Shown here piece after piece: positions 13,233 through 25,200 of a DNA stretch of 64,000 nt. The notes below the pieces were generated by a model. That model had not been told where the DNA came from and did not search any database. It worked only from the letters and a program-made list of their open reading frames with translations. How positions within the stretch are numbered: position 1 is the stretch's first letter; each line of letters begins with the position of its first letter. Both the position numbers and the translations under genes were made by a program. The DNA comes from Melanocharis versteri (lineage: Eukaryota > Chordata > Aves > Passeriformes > Melanocharitidae): the NCBI GenBank assembly GCA_013397845.1, contig VZTG01001100.1, positions 620,001-684,000 on the forward strand, given 5' to 3'.

Positions 13233-13238
13233 ACTTAC
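13233..13238 (-). promoter_or_regulatory. DOK6: 5' splice site of the DOK6 exon
   Basis: The minus strand reads AAG|GTAAGT at the exon end, a near-perfect match to the vertebrate donor consensus. It falls exactly after the lysine codon where DOK6 continues with a Val-Thr-Glu sequence in the next exon. Confidence 0.85.
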
Positions 13239-13346
13239 CTTGTGAAAGTTCCTGAAATATGCTGCCTTCTCATCTGGGAATTTTTCTAGCCTCCTGGGTC
13301 CTTTACTGGAAGCCTTCTTGAAAACCAACCAACAACGCCTAAAAAT
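13239..13346 (-). CDS. DOK6: DOK6 internal coding exon (probably exon 2), N-terminal half of the PH domain
   Basis: Read on the minus strand, this 108-nt segment is 36 codons with no stop, beginning IFRRCWLVFKKASS and ending RRLEKFPDEKAAYFRNFHK. As I remember the family, this matches human DOK6 residues 23-58 at every position. DOK5 differs in the second half (KFSDERAAYFRCYHK) and DOK4 differs more. The exon is bounded by the acceptor TTTTGTTCTCAG and the donor AAG|GTAAGT, and both introns are phase 0. DOK6 is a cytoplasmic adaptor with an N-terminal PH domain and an IRS-type PTB domain. It is known to bind phosphorylated RET (and reportedly TrkC) and to promote neurite outgrowth. This exon supplies early beta-strands of the PH domain, so it should contribute to membrane and lipid contact. 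The ordinal 'exon 2' is inferred from the 22 residues that must precede it. No frameshift or truncation is seen. Confidence 0.93.
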
Positions 13347-13375
13347 CTGAGAACAAAATCAATGGATTCTATTAG
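13347..13375 (-). promoter_or_regulatory. DOK6: 3' splice site and candidate branch point of the DOK6 exon
   Basis: On the minus strand the exon is preceded by GATTTTGTTCTCAG, a pyrimidine-rich run ending in AG. A CTAAT motif at 13371-13375 puts a candidate branch adenosine at 13372, 26 nt from the exon, which is a usual distance. A tempting internal AG in CTTCCAG, seven bases inside a KKASS-coding stretch, is not the acceptor, because the reading frame and DOK similarity continue upstream of it. Confidence 0.8.
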
Positions 13376-15523
13376 TTTTTCTTTAAAGGTGGATAGTATC
13401 ACAAATGCATTCAGTTACAGAACTGACTTAGGAAGAAATTTTAAAATGACAGTGTTTCACTTTAAGAGTCTGGAAAATCCAGAAAACATAACTTCTACAC
13501 AAGTATACCAATTTGTCAATTTATACATATTGATTGCCAATCCTTTGTAAACTTTTTTGCTTCAATTTCTGTCTTTAGTGTCAAAATTGACAATTCCTGA
13601 GATGCAAGTAAATCCATGAGCTTTGAATATGAAAAGCATTTTAAGACTGACAGTAGAGAAAGTTCTTTCAGAAATCATGCATTTCTAGCTTTCATATTTG
13701 TCTGTCCTCTTTTTCTATGAGAGGATTGATACCATTGCAAAACATTCATTGCAGCTTTTAACAGAACACAGTAATCACCTTTAGCATCAATGTGTGCACA
13801 GAAAAGAAAACACATGGTTGAAGTAAGAACTAATGTGATCATGTCTGGACAACAACATCTAGTTCTCTCACTTAGTTCAATGACAAACTTTCTAAGGAAA
13901 AACTATGCAGATTAGTAAATTTTGGGAACATGTAGTGAAAAATAAAACTCTCCTGAAAATTTTAATGAGAAATATGCTAAATTTTGCTTATAAAGCATTT
14001 TTAAACAAGAAGGGTACTTTATTAGACTACCAACCAAGCATTCTGATCATATTGCCATAACCAGAATTTTAAAATAAGAATTGAATTATCAAATAATCAT
14101 ACATTTGTAGTTCAAATAGAAGCTGATTAATGATAATCTTCTAGACTATATTATGCAAGTAAGAGACTAGATATCAATCTAATTTTATAATCTATGACAG
14201 CAGTTTACTTCATTCTTTTCTCCAGTACTTGGACAGCTCTATAAACAACACCATATGAAATTTTATGTTATTAATTCAAGGATACATTTAGAGAAGTCCC
14301 AAATCCAATACTAGTTAATGATTCCACTGGCCATACATGAAGAGCCTTAATTCAGTATAAATTCTACAAAGTTTAATGACACAGCACAAGAAATATGGTA
14401 GTATTGAATTTGGATCAACCATATCTCCCATTAAAAAAAAACCAAATATTTAAAAATAGCAAGGAAATATGAGCAGGCAGAGTTTTTGCCTCAGTCTGCT
14501 GTCTAAAGTGAGTACAAGCAGAAAATGTAGTGTCATTAAAATAATTAAGATTAATTAACCACATGATGATATAATACTACTGACACTATCCTGTTGCCAC
14601 TATCTAAGATGAATGTTATCAGTCAAAATAAATGTTTTCTTTTAAAGACCTACCATTGGGCTACAGTATCAATATGTTTAATTATGAAGACTTTTAGAAG
14701 AAAACATGGCATGCAATTAAATCTTCTGCAAGTATACTTCTTACAAAGCATACACCTTCTAGGCTTTTTCAAAGGTTCTAAAGTGACAACTGTACAACCA
14801 TACTTTCTATCTCAGAAATTACTTCACCTATCCTGAGGGAAAGCAAAGACAATATCATATTTCCTGAAAAAAAATGACATTACACTTTGGGACATCATAA
14901 ACCGTCTTTATTAGATAGTACTTTCTTCAAATAACATCTTGGCAGTGTTGCAACTTGACTTTACCAAAACTACAGCACTGCTCCCACAGTAATTTCTTGA
15001 TTAAACATATTAACTCTACACAATTTTGTAGCGTGAACAGCTCCACATACAAAGATATAGAATATTCACACTTTTTTGAACTTAACTAAAAACAGCAGCA
15101 CCAACTGTCTGAAGGGACATATTCATTCATTTAATAAAAGTCTCACTTTTAATAATACTCCTGGTTCTTCTGGGATCTTGGGTGGTGTTTTTAGTCTAGG
15201 TGTAATTTCAGTTAATTTCTCTTCCTCTGAGGAAAGTCTTTTCCTAGAAAGTTCTTTATCAAGGTAAAAGCCACTATCTTAATTTCCAATGTTTTCTTGA
15301 TTTCCTTATTTTCACTACATGCCTTTAATGTCTTACAGTCCTCTAAAAATTCTCTTTAGAAAAACCAGACCAACCCAAGTTATCACCTGTAGTGGTGGGT
15401 TTTAGCATAGCCATGGAATCTGCATTTTACAGATGACCTGAGTTTTTGGGAGCTGGTGAAAATGAAACAGATATATTGTGTCGATTAACAGAAGTTTTTC
15501 AAATGTTGGTGGAGGGGGTTTGG

Positions 15524-15543
15524 TTTTTGTTTGTTTGTTTGTT
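15524..15543. repeat. (TTTG)n microsatellite
   Basis: About four to five tandem TTTG units. Confidence 0.85.
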
Positions 15544-17663
15544 CATGGTTTTTAAAATATATTTTTTATATGTGTGGATATGGGACAGTCATATTTTATT
15601 GCAATACGAAGTATCAGTTAGATCCAGTACATTACAAATATCCCCAAAAAAGGCAAACTAGACATCAGAGTCAAGGAGTCAGATCTCTCCCTGTAAGGAT
15701 GAGAGCATTTTCTAGATCAAAGATCATCTAATGCAGACTCCGAAGCACTTCCTTTAGAGACAAATGAGCAGGTTCTCCAAAATAACAGCTTCAGACTTTT
15801 TTTAACTGGATATCAATTTGGGACTGTGTGAAAGTGAGTTTGAGGGTTTGCAGAGAAGCTGATGAAATTCTAGAGGAAGGGTTTGACCTCCTTATTACTG
15901 GGAACTACCATCAAATACTAGGGCTAGATGCTAGTTATCTTTAAGGATGCTCCTCATCAGGCCTTTTCACAAATTTCAGAACTGAGATGAATTCAAAGGC
16001 TTCAGCACATAGACTGATGGAATGAATAGCCTTCGCTTTTAAAGAACACTGAATAGCAAGAGGCGGGAAACATAAGTTTGTCCTTTAGACTGCAACTGCT
16101 TCAATTTATTGGCATGTTTTTTCCGGACCTTTAAGAAGAGAAGAGATCTGAAGAATGAAATGGCCCAAAGAGGACTTCTGATATTCTATGTACATATGCC
16201 AAGATACATCCTTGCATTTAGATTATATTTTTTGCAACATAGTTTTAAAGCTGGTATAAACATATACAGTTCCATGGCATTTCAGCAGCATTTTACCTTA
16301 TTATGCCAACAGACACTTTGTATCTTAGTGTTTGAAAAAGCATTAGCATATGAATTTACCTATAAATATGAATAAATAGGTGCAGATGTGAGCACACAGC
16401 AAACAAACATTTGCCTTTCATAAGGCACCTCATTGTTATACAGAAGCCTACTCAATTATTCACGAACTGTGAGATACTCTTTTATCCCTGCCCTACTTTA
16501 GGATGCCATTGGCTGTAATCAAAACTTCTGAAAGACTTCTAAAGTCCTCAGATAATTGGGAAAGCCATTGTGAGAGAAATCAGCATCAGCCCTTTCAGAA
16601 CCAAGAGAATTAGAACCACTCACTGTGTTGTCTCCATAATACTTACTATTTCCTGTGAGACTTTAGTGTCTATTTTCCACATGTTCTTAGTTGAAGAAAT
16701 GACAAATATTTGATCATTTAATCAGGGTTACATCCTTGGATGAGCACTCACTGTTCAACAAATATGATTTTAAAATTTTGTATCAAGGGTAAACAACAGA
16801 AAGTCTACCCCATGCCATTGTTTTTTTTATTGGAGAAATTCAGGAAGATGGCATTAAGTACATGCTGGGTTTAGACTTCCTTTTATTACTGTATCAATTA
16901 GAAGGACAAAAACTTGTTCATTACAATCTTGAGAAGGATTCCATTGAAATTACCTGCAGAGCCTTAGGCATAGCAGAACCTCTTTAAACAACACCCTTCC
17001 CATCTCAGTTTTACAAGATGGGCAAAGCAGAAAAAAAAAAATATTCCTCCAGATTCTATTACCCAGGATGTTGTGCAATTATGTATCAGTAAGCCATGGC
17101 AATAACTCAGCACACTTGTGGTCTGGTGAGAATTGATTAGGTTGCCCCTTGCGATACCATAGGGGAATGATTTTGATTACAATGTACAAGCTTGAGGGGG
17201 AGAGCAGCCTCTTTCCTAGAGATGGACCCTGAGCAGCCTCACCTTGTTACTGAGGGAAGAGGATTCCAGAACCTGGAACAATATAACCTTATCACCCCCC
17301 CAAATGATTTCTGAAATCTTTCCAGTCAGAAATTTGACTTCCAGTGCTGATACATTTCCATTTATCTCCAGAGATCCTTTCTTTTATATTTTACTTGAAA
17401 CACTGCAACAGATCAATTAATTATGAAATCCCCACATAATCTTATTTTCATACTTTTTCTTCTGCTTAATACAGTACACTGCTCAGCTCAAATTTCCACT
17501 ATGATCATATTTTTAATATTCTTAACTAATATATGCAAAAAATTTGGCCTCTGAATGGGCCATTACTTTTCACACTCACGTCATACAATTCTGCTTTATT
17601 GTTGCCATGGTCGTTCATAACAAATCCATTAAAACACATATTGCAGGAAATCCACTTGCTAGA

Positions 17664-17683
17664 TTTTTTTTTTTTTTTTTTTT
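17664..17683. repeat. Poly-T tract, about 20 bp
   Basis: Uninterrupted T run. It is followed by an imperfect direct repeat of TATTTTCCCTTTTT at about 17700-17743. Confidence 0.9.
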
Positions 17684-18017
17684 GTTCAGAAAGAAGATAA
17701 TATTTTCCCTTTTTCAGAAAAAAGAAAGTATTTTCCCTTTTTCTAAAATAATTAAAAATAATTGGTTTACAGTGGAAATCTTATGTATGATTTTAAATTT
17801 TTCAGAGATATCTAAGGCCTTTTCCTAGTCATTTACAATAAATGCTTTTGAGATTCACATTTCTTTTTATCCACAGCTGTAGCCAATAAAGCTTTCTCAG
17901 TCATCGCTAATATTTAGAGAAGGGATTTTTATTGACAGGTTTCTACACATTACTCCAGAAATTTCACACTCAAAAAATCCAATACAAAATCAGAAACAAA
18001 AAAAAAATCCCCCATCC

Positions 18018-18033
18018 TTTTTTTTTTTTTTTT
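18018..18033. repeat. Poly-T tract, about 16 bp
   Basis: Uninterrupted T run. Confidence 0.9.
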
Positions 18034-20956
18034 AATAAAGTTACAACACTATAAGCTTTTTTTCCAAACCACTTTAGATGCTCTGAAATCTCCCTGCGCC
18101 TATCCAAAAGACAGTACAAATGGCAGCTTTCTTGGGTGTATTGGAAAACCATCTAATTTTCTGCCACTAGCTGCAGAAACATTTGTCTCTTGAGAGAAAC
18201 AGCAATGAGTCAGCTCCTAATTACTAACAGAAACCATCACTGACCAGGACAGGCACTGAAGCATCACTCATGGGGCTTTTTGCTAGCATAACCCATCAAA
18301 TTTTCTCCCAGGAAGACAACGACAAAATAATATTCAGGTCTGCATTTACATCTCATTATCTACAGAAAAGGCTAGTTGATTTCTCATCCCTGACTTGCCA
18401 TGTGCATTGCTCTCCTGTTTGACAAGACAACATCTGCAGTATATGCATTAAAACCACTAAAATATGAATGCATTCAAATTTACCTCACTAGTTTTCTCCA
18501 TTAAAAATAGATATTTTTAAGGGTTATGTGAGAGAAATGCAGTTTGTTGTGAGATTAAAAAATATGTAGTCACAATTTAAAAATATAGCATTCATAATGA
18601 GAAAAATAAAAACAGTTGTCACAGTAAAGTCATATTAACCATTGTTTTGACATCCACCATTTTTTGATTATGTGCATAATTTGGCTAAGGGAGAAGAGAC
18701 AAGGGGTTACACCTTACTGCTTCAGTGAAACTACACTTGTCATACATTCAAGTAAAGCTTAAGAGAAATTGAAATGCAGTTATTATCTGTAAAAAGGCCC
18801 AGGAGGAAAATGGGAATTCATACCTCAGCCTAAAGAGCAAGTTACAGAATCTAAGTTATTGCTGAGTCAATTCAACAGAAAGAAAAACCCCCAAACTACA
18901 AACCAAAACACCTCATCGTTGCAGTCCATTTACCTGAGCTACCAACACTTGAACAGCTCTGATTTTGCTGTCTACCTTTTTGACAATAGAAATGAAATAC
19001 AGTTCCCACTGCACTAATTGGGTGCATTTTGGGTGGCAAATTTGGATTCGTACAAAGAAGCAAGAGAGGCGGAGCACTGCTGCACAGCACCGAGCTCCCA
19101 AATTAGCACAGAGGGTGCAGAGTGGCAGGGAATTGAGGCCAGCTCCTGCTCCTTTACCACACTGCTGGGAACTCACCTATCTGCCAGCAGCACGGCAGAG
19201 ATACTCCACAGCCATCTGATATCCACCAGCCAAACAGGAGAGGCGAAATGAATCCCTAGCCCTGTTCAGAAGCAAGAGCTCCTGTCAGCAGCTCTGAGAT
19301 GTGGGGCTAAGACTTTACCACAAGATACAATCAGCTTGGGTAGTTTTCAATTTTTTTTTTTCGACTGAGTCTAACTCTCCACCTGCTCTTGCCTATTTCA
19401 ACATATTTTCTTCAAATGTTACCAAACTATCTACCACATAGCAACCACAATAAAAGCAAAGCTGTTTAAACTGTAAAGTCAGGATTACAGAAATCCCACA
19501 AATATATACCAAAAAAATTACTAGTAGCATCTTTAATTAAACATAGTGTCTGAAGGTATGCTACGAATACTATCCAGCAGGGAAACATCTCTCATATATG
19601 ATAACCTTGCATGCACCCTTGAGCTTCATTTCATCATCCAAATTAGGGAGCAAGTTAAACTTCCAGTTTACAGAGCTTGGAGCATGACCTTCTGCAACAA
19701 TACAATTAGGTGCTAGATAATTTTAGTGACATAGTTCAAATCCTAAAATTTCTGATGGCATTTTTTTATTACTAATATTTTGCACATTGCAAATCTGCTG
19801 GCATTTAAAGTTAGGAATTGAAGAAATAAAGAAACATCTGCTACAAACTGTTTCATCTAAGATTAGATCAATCCTTGTGAGCTTGATTGCAGTCTGACAA
19901 TTAGGATGGTTAGAGAGAGATGATTAGGGACAATTCACCCGGTTATAGTATACACACGTCATCTTTTTGCTGCCATAACATGCCATTATAGATTCATATA
20001 GATGCTTATAATATACTATAATTTATGGTGTTATAGTCACAGGCTATACATGTAATCCATAAAAGGATTTATTTTATTATTAGGGATTTATGTGAAATCA
20101 AAGTACACCATAGCAATTTTCCAACTATTCCTCTACTAGCTAAACTACTCTGTGCACGATGCACATGATGCAAACACTTTAGTTATGGAATCCAAAGGCT
20201 TTTTTTATTTTATTTTTTTTAAATATCTTTGAAAGAGAGATCATGATACATGTCTGAACAGATCTGGACCTTGTATTCCTGTAAAAAAGTGTTAAACGAC
20301 TTCATCAATCCTTAAGCACCCATAGTTTAAAACCTCACCACTGTTGCTTTGTTTCGAAGTACCAGCAGGGCAATTCAAGAGCAGGACAGCCTACACAAAT
20401 AACACACTCTGACTCCATAGCAGTCTGCAGGTCAGCAGAATTTATAACTTACATCTGAATTGATCTGATGGTTATTTAAAAAAATCAGGTCCAGTACCCA
20501 TTCCTTTTGGCTTTCTGCATCTCTGACTCAGTTTTGGCAAGACTAACCGCAGTGATCCTTTTAGAGGAAAACTAATACTGCTCACTTCATGTCTGGCCTC
20601 AGAGCTGATGACAAAAAAAACCCCTTGAAACCAGAAGAAAAATTTGGTTTCAACAGTTTTAGCACACATCCAGCACAAAAATCACAGAGCTTGCAATATT
20701 TTTTAAAGGAATTATTATGCTCAAGATATCTCAAGCATTTCACTGAGCTTGAGCTGAATGTGCAGCACCTGCTTAAGAACAACTATGTACCCATGTATGT
20801 TGGTATCTCCTCCTACACATAATTTTCTAAATGTAATCAGAAAAAAATACCAGCAGAGAAACTTATGATTTTGCACTATTTTAATATTAAATTTGAGTAA
20901 GTTCTCAAACTGAACTGGAGTAGCTACCTTATTTAACTCACCTGAAATTTGTTGGG

Positions 20957-20964
20957 GTTTTTTT

Positions 20965-20998
<34 letters not shown>

Positions 20999-21024
20999 TT
21001 TTTTTTTTTTTTTTTTTTTTTTTT

Positions 21025-21070
<46 letters not shown>
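20957..21070. repeat. Long poly-T tract (about 110 bp, few interruptions)
   Basis: Almost pure T with isolated G at about 20965-20966, 20998 and 21025. On the DOK6 sense strand it is poly-A. An N lies 16 bp downstream at 21086, so length and exact sequence are doubtful. Confidence 0.9.
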
Positions 21071-21071
<1 letters not shown>

Positions 21072-21085
21072 TGTTTTAGTGGGGT

Positions 21086-21086
21086 N
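21086..21086. other. Single ambiguous base (N) next to the poly-T tract
   Basis: The N lies in a T/G-rich stretch just after the long homopolymer, consistent with a sequencing or assembly break there. Confidence 0.9.
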
Positions 21087-21799
21087 TTTTGTTTTGTGGA
21101 AATACCAGTGGTTTTTTCCCACTTAAAAAAAATGTTTTACTTTAATTAGTTACAAGTAAACATAGTCCACTTGAATTTGAAAAACTACAAAGGATGGTTT
21201 GATATATTGCAATGGAAAGTAATATTTAGAGCAGAAAACTAGGACTCCTTTCTTTTTAATACCATAAATACACAAACAAATAATGGAAATATCACTATGT
21301 TTCTTCCATAGATGAGCTTATTAAGCTGAAACATGGTATCTTTTATGCATATTTTGTAGACAGTCATCACTTCTTGAAAAAATTAAAGCTATTAATTGTA
21401 CCTACAAGTGAACTTAATGCTGAGGAACAAATGAGTTATTGAGATAGAATTCTTATTTACGTCTCTAGACAACAAAATTCAGACCATTACACACAAGCTG
21501 AAATAACACACTTACATTGAAAGATGGTATCTATCAGCTCAGATCCTTAGTACTTTATGTTAGGAAGGAAGGGATTTGTGAAAGTAAGTGTTAAAAAATC
21601 AAACCCATGCAACAGAGTACCTTAAAATGAAGCAGAGCTTCAGAACAAAACTGTAATCACAGACATCTGTTCTATACTACCAAGGAGAAAAAAAATCAAA
21701 TAATTTTTACAGCTCCAATTTAGAGGGCTACAAGCTCAAATTTATCTTCAGAATCCAAAATTATTCCTTAGGTTTACATCAGCTAGATTTTCTAACACA
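21087..21799. other. Intronic DNA, nothing recognised
   Basis: AT-rich sequence between the poly-T tract and a CR1 copy; no gene or repeat identified. Confidence 0.55.
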
Positions 21800-22200
21800 T
21801 CATGGAATCATAGAGCATTTTGTGATGGAAGGGACCCTAAAGATCATCCAGTTCCAACCCACTCCCCATGCACCATTCAACCAGGCCTTGAACACTTCCA
21901 GGGATGGGGCACCCACAACTTTTCTGTCCCTGCGCCTCACTACGCTCACTGTAAAGAATTTCTTCCTAATATCTAATCTAAACCTACTCTCTTTCAGTTT
22001 AAAGCCACTGCCCCTTGTCCTATCATCACATGTCCTTGTGAAAAGTCCTGCTTCATCTCTCTTAAAGGCCCTCTTGCCCTCTTTAGGTACTGGAAAATTC
22101 TCTAAGGTCTCCCTGGGGCATTCTCTCCTTCAGGCTGAATAACCTGAACTCTCTCAGCCTGTCTTCGTAGGAGGGTGCTCCAGCCCTCTTATCATCTATC
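21800..22200 (-). mobile_element. CR1 LINE 3' fragment, minus strand, comparatively well preserved
   Basis: The plus strand starts with CATGGAATCATAGAG, the reverse complement of the CR1 tail. It continues with GAAGGGACCCTAAAGATCAT, CTTGAACACTTCCAGGGATG, AAGAATTTCTTCCTAATATC, CAGTTTAAAGCCACTGCCCC and CTCTCAGCCTGTCTTCGTAG. All are standard antisense landmarks of avian CR1, in the right order and with little divergence. The 5' truncation is near 22200. It is non-coding here: only the 3' UTR portion remains. Confidence 0.95.
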
Positions 22201-25200
22201 TTCTCTCTACATTATTGCAGAGAAACCCATCTTAGTCAAGGCATCAGAGTCCTCATGATGCTGTTGTTTTGACTGATAAAATAAGTGAAAAGTTTGCTTT
22301 GCATGGGATTTAACATAGCTGAGCACAGCACTAAGTCTAAAACATTTTTTTGTGAAGAAAAAATGATGAGAGCTGACTGTAAGTGCCACTGTATATTTAT
22401 GTAAGAGTATAATTGCTAACATCAATCGATCCTCAGAGTAGAATAGGAAAGTTTGAGCCTTTTATTCTTTGACACATTTTGTCATTTCAGCATATATTTA
22501 GAAAACCTTGCCAATTTAGCCACACTGATGTAAATGGGTGAAAGCCCACTGTAATCTGTAAGTGACTCTATAAATGCCTGGTCAGTCCCCCTGGCACATG
22601 GGCATGCACGAAGTGTATGCATCATGTTTATACAGTGAGACTAAACAATATAGAATTACCAGTGTAGAAGAAAAGCTCTTCAAAAATATTTTGATACACT
22701 GTACCACAGAAGAGGAACAGATTTTAAAAACGGCATTTATCTATGGCATAATCAATAATCCTCTGAAATATCAGTTTGCATGACTCAATTGTGTTGGTTT
22801 CCTACAAATCAAATTAATCCTTTTTTTTAATGTAGTTAGATATGCTGCTTTGAATCCCCTTTAAATACTATGATGTGGCCACCAGATTTTGTGGAGAAAT
22901 TAATCTTACATAGAAAATCAGGGGTTCTGCAAAATGAAGCCTGCAGCAGGGTTCGAGCAGGACCATACAAGAAATAATGTTCAAGAGGATGTCTAATTTC
23001 AGTGCTGTTTTTCTGGCATCACCTGCATTACTGTAACCTATAGGTTAAATCTCCTCCTGACAAAGAGTCACAGTTATAAGAGATGCTAGCATGCCCCAAA
23101 GACCTTCATTACTTCTTGCATTTAAATTAACTGAGGAAGATGAATTCATATCTTGTGGTAAGTGGAAATAGTTAAAAGCTCAGAGTTAGCAAGAATTCTC
23201 TACCACAGAAACTAAATGGATACTAAAATGGAGTAATTCAGTGATGTTTTCTGCAATTTTTATGCACAGAACTACCTTGAGTTTTTAAAGTAAAAAAAAC
23301 CAAACAAAAATCAACTTAAACAACCTAAAAAAACCACCAACCATCACTTGCTCTGGGTTGTAAGTTTCAGATGAATGCAGACAGAAAGATACATATTTCA
23401 AATACTGCTTCATTTGTATAAGTGATTTGCTTTCTGCCACTCTTGTGCTACTTATTTTACTGTATTTCCTGAAAATCTCTGCTTAAAGATGTTACCAGTC
23501 TGCTATTACAATGCATCAATATTGTAACGAATAAAGATGTAATCCAAAGCAAGAACAGGATGAGAAAACAAATGCTTTTACGCACAACTAAGAGGATTTG
23601 GAAGAAAAAGCTATAGCCCTTAGCTCTTGTAACTACCAACACCAGTTCTGTTCAGTTATTGTTGCAACAGCAAATTTTTAGCAGATAAAGACAGCTTTTA
23701 CTCAAAGAAAAATAGCATGAAATAGCTTCCCTCAGAACACAAATGCAGCTGGTATGTTACATTCCCAGACAGGATGTCCTGGGGGGAAATAGCTACTACA
23801 GGGGATTAGGAACCACGTTCTTACGACCCCAGGGAAATAAAGCAGAGGAAAAGCAGATGGTTTCCAAACCCAAACTTCCTAAGTCCAAAAGACCATTCTG
23901 AATTCCCTGCTCTGCACCTGTGATAGGTCTCCAAAAAACCTGCCCTGAACTGTTTGAGAAATTTACCCAAAATGTGTCCAGGTGAATCCACAGAAGCCAT
24001 GCTTTAGTGTGCTTTGGCTCAGACCCAAACTGGTAACACTCAAGGCCTCATAGACCAAACATGAATTTCTTTGTCAAAGGAATCATGGTCATCCCACTAA
24101 GCTAATATTATTATCTAAGAGGAAAAAACCCCTCTCAAAACAACTTTCCCACCCCTCCCACTACTTCCACTGATTATCACCAGCATTCCAGAACTTGTAG
24201 GAGCTAAGATTGTCCTTCTACAGCTATTTCCCATGGGCAGAAGAAAATTATTAGTCTACCCAACTGATGCTATTTATTTTTGTAGTTTTATCAGCCGTTT
24301 AGAAATAGAAAGCACATTGATTTTCTGTGCTCTGGGGACCACATGAGGGCATGAGGGGGTGGAAGAAGAGAAAAAAAAAAAAAGTTGTAGGATTTCTGGT
24401 CAAATTTAAGAGAGTACAAACATCTAGAATGTTGGTTCAACAGTAGCTAATACAAGTACCTCTTGTCACTTGCAGTATTAAAAGTGCATATAGGACAAGA
24501 GCAGGAAGTTGTGTTGCTCCCTTCTCGTTTCCTGCTGCTGCTGAGATGGTCTCAGATATAAGATTTGAAGCTGTAATGTGCAGTCTAACAAAAAAGAAAA
24601 GTGGGGTGGGAATGCTGTGTGCTCATACATTCTACCAGAATCAACATTTGGTTTTGCAGTATTAACTCCCATGTTAGTTGTGAGGTCTTAGTAAGAGTTT
24701 AAGACTGAAAATGTAGGTAGCTTGTTACAGATACAGCTTTATTATATAGTGACAGCAACGAGCAAACTCCCAAACTACAGCAAGTCGGCTTTTTTGTTAA
24801 GCAACCTTTCCATGTAAAAAGTCAGAAGAAAACTATGGTTACAATACAAAGTATGCAGATTTTATGGAAAATATCCAGTAGGTTTAATAGAATGATTACC
24901 TTTATTAATAACCACTGTGAGTAAGAGCATGCTATGAATCATGAACTACAAAAAAATTTGCCAAATTCTGTGTGATACAGAATTCTATAAATTCAGATAC
25001 TGTGAGAGAAGGGACTAAAAACTTTATTATATTTTTTAAATATTAGAACAGTTAAATAAGCAAAGTATTATGACCAACCCTTAGCAATTCAAGAATTTAT
25101 GTCTATGGTAGCTTTTGACTAGCTCACCACAGTTTCTGTCTTACACATCGAAAGTCCACAGGAAGTGGACTTGACTGATTTATAACAAAGCCATGGTGAG

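Larger units (their letters stand above)
1..13238 (-). other. DOK6: DOK6 intron downstream of the PH exon (3' part lies outside the window)
   Basis: Everything left of the exon is intronic with respect to DOK6. The exon that should follow, starting Val-Thr-Glu-Leu, was looked for on the minus strand and not seen, so the intron extends past position 1. It contains two abutting CR1 fragments, an ERV LTR-like fragment and a single-N gap; the rest is AT-rich DNA without a recognised gene. Confidence 0.85.
13376..20956. other. Intronic DNA, no gene recognised
   Basis: AT-rich intron with homopolymer and TTTG-type simple repeats. A GC-richer block at 19020-19290 contains a strong minus-strand donor motif and is discussed as a finding. 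No transposable element was recognised. Confidence 0.55.

Noticed and set aside
13239..13305. Shorter 67-nt version of the DOK6 exon using an internal CTTCCAG acceptor
   Set aside because: DOK6 similarity (IFRRCWLVFKKASS) continues in frame upstream to a better acceptor at 13347, giving a clean 108-nt phase 0-0 exon.
20721..21149. Long Lys-rich / Phe-rich ORFs on opposite strands
   Set aside because: They translate the poly-T tract and cross an N.
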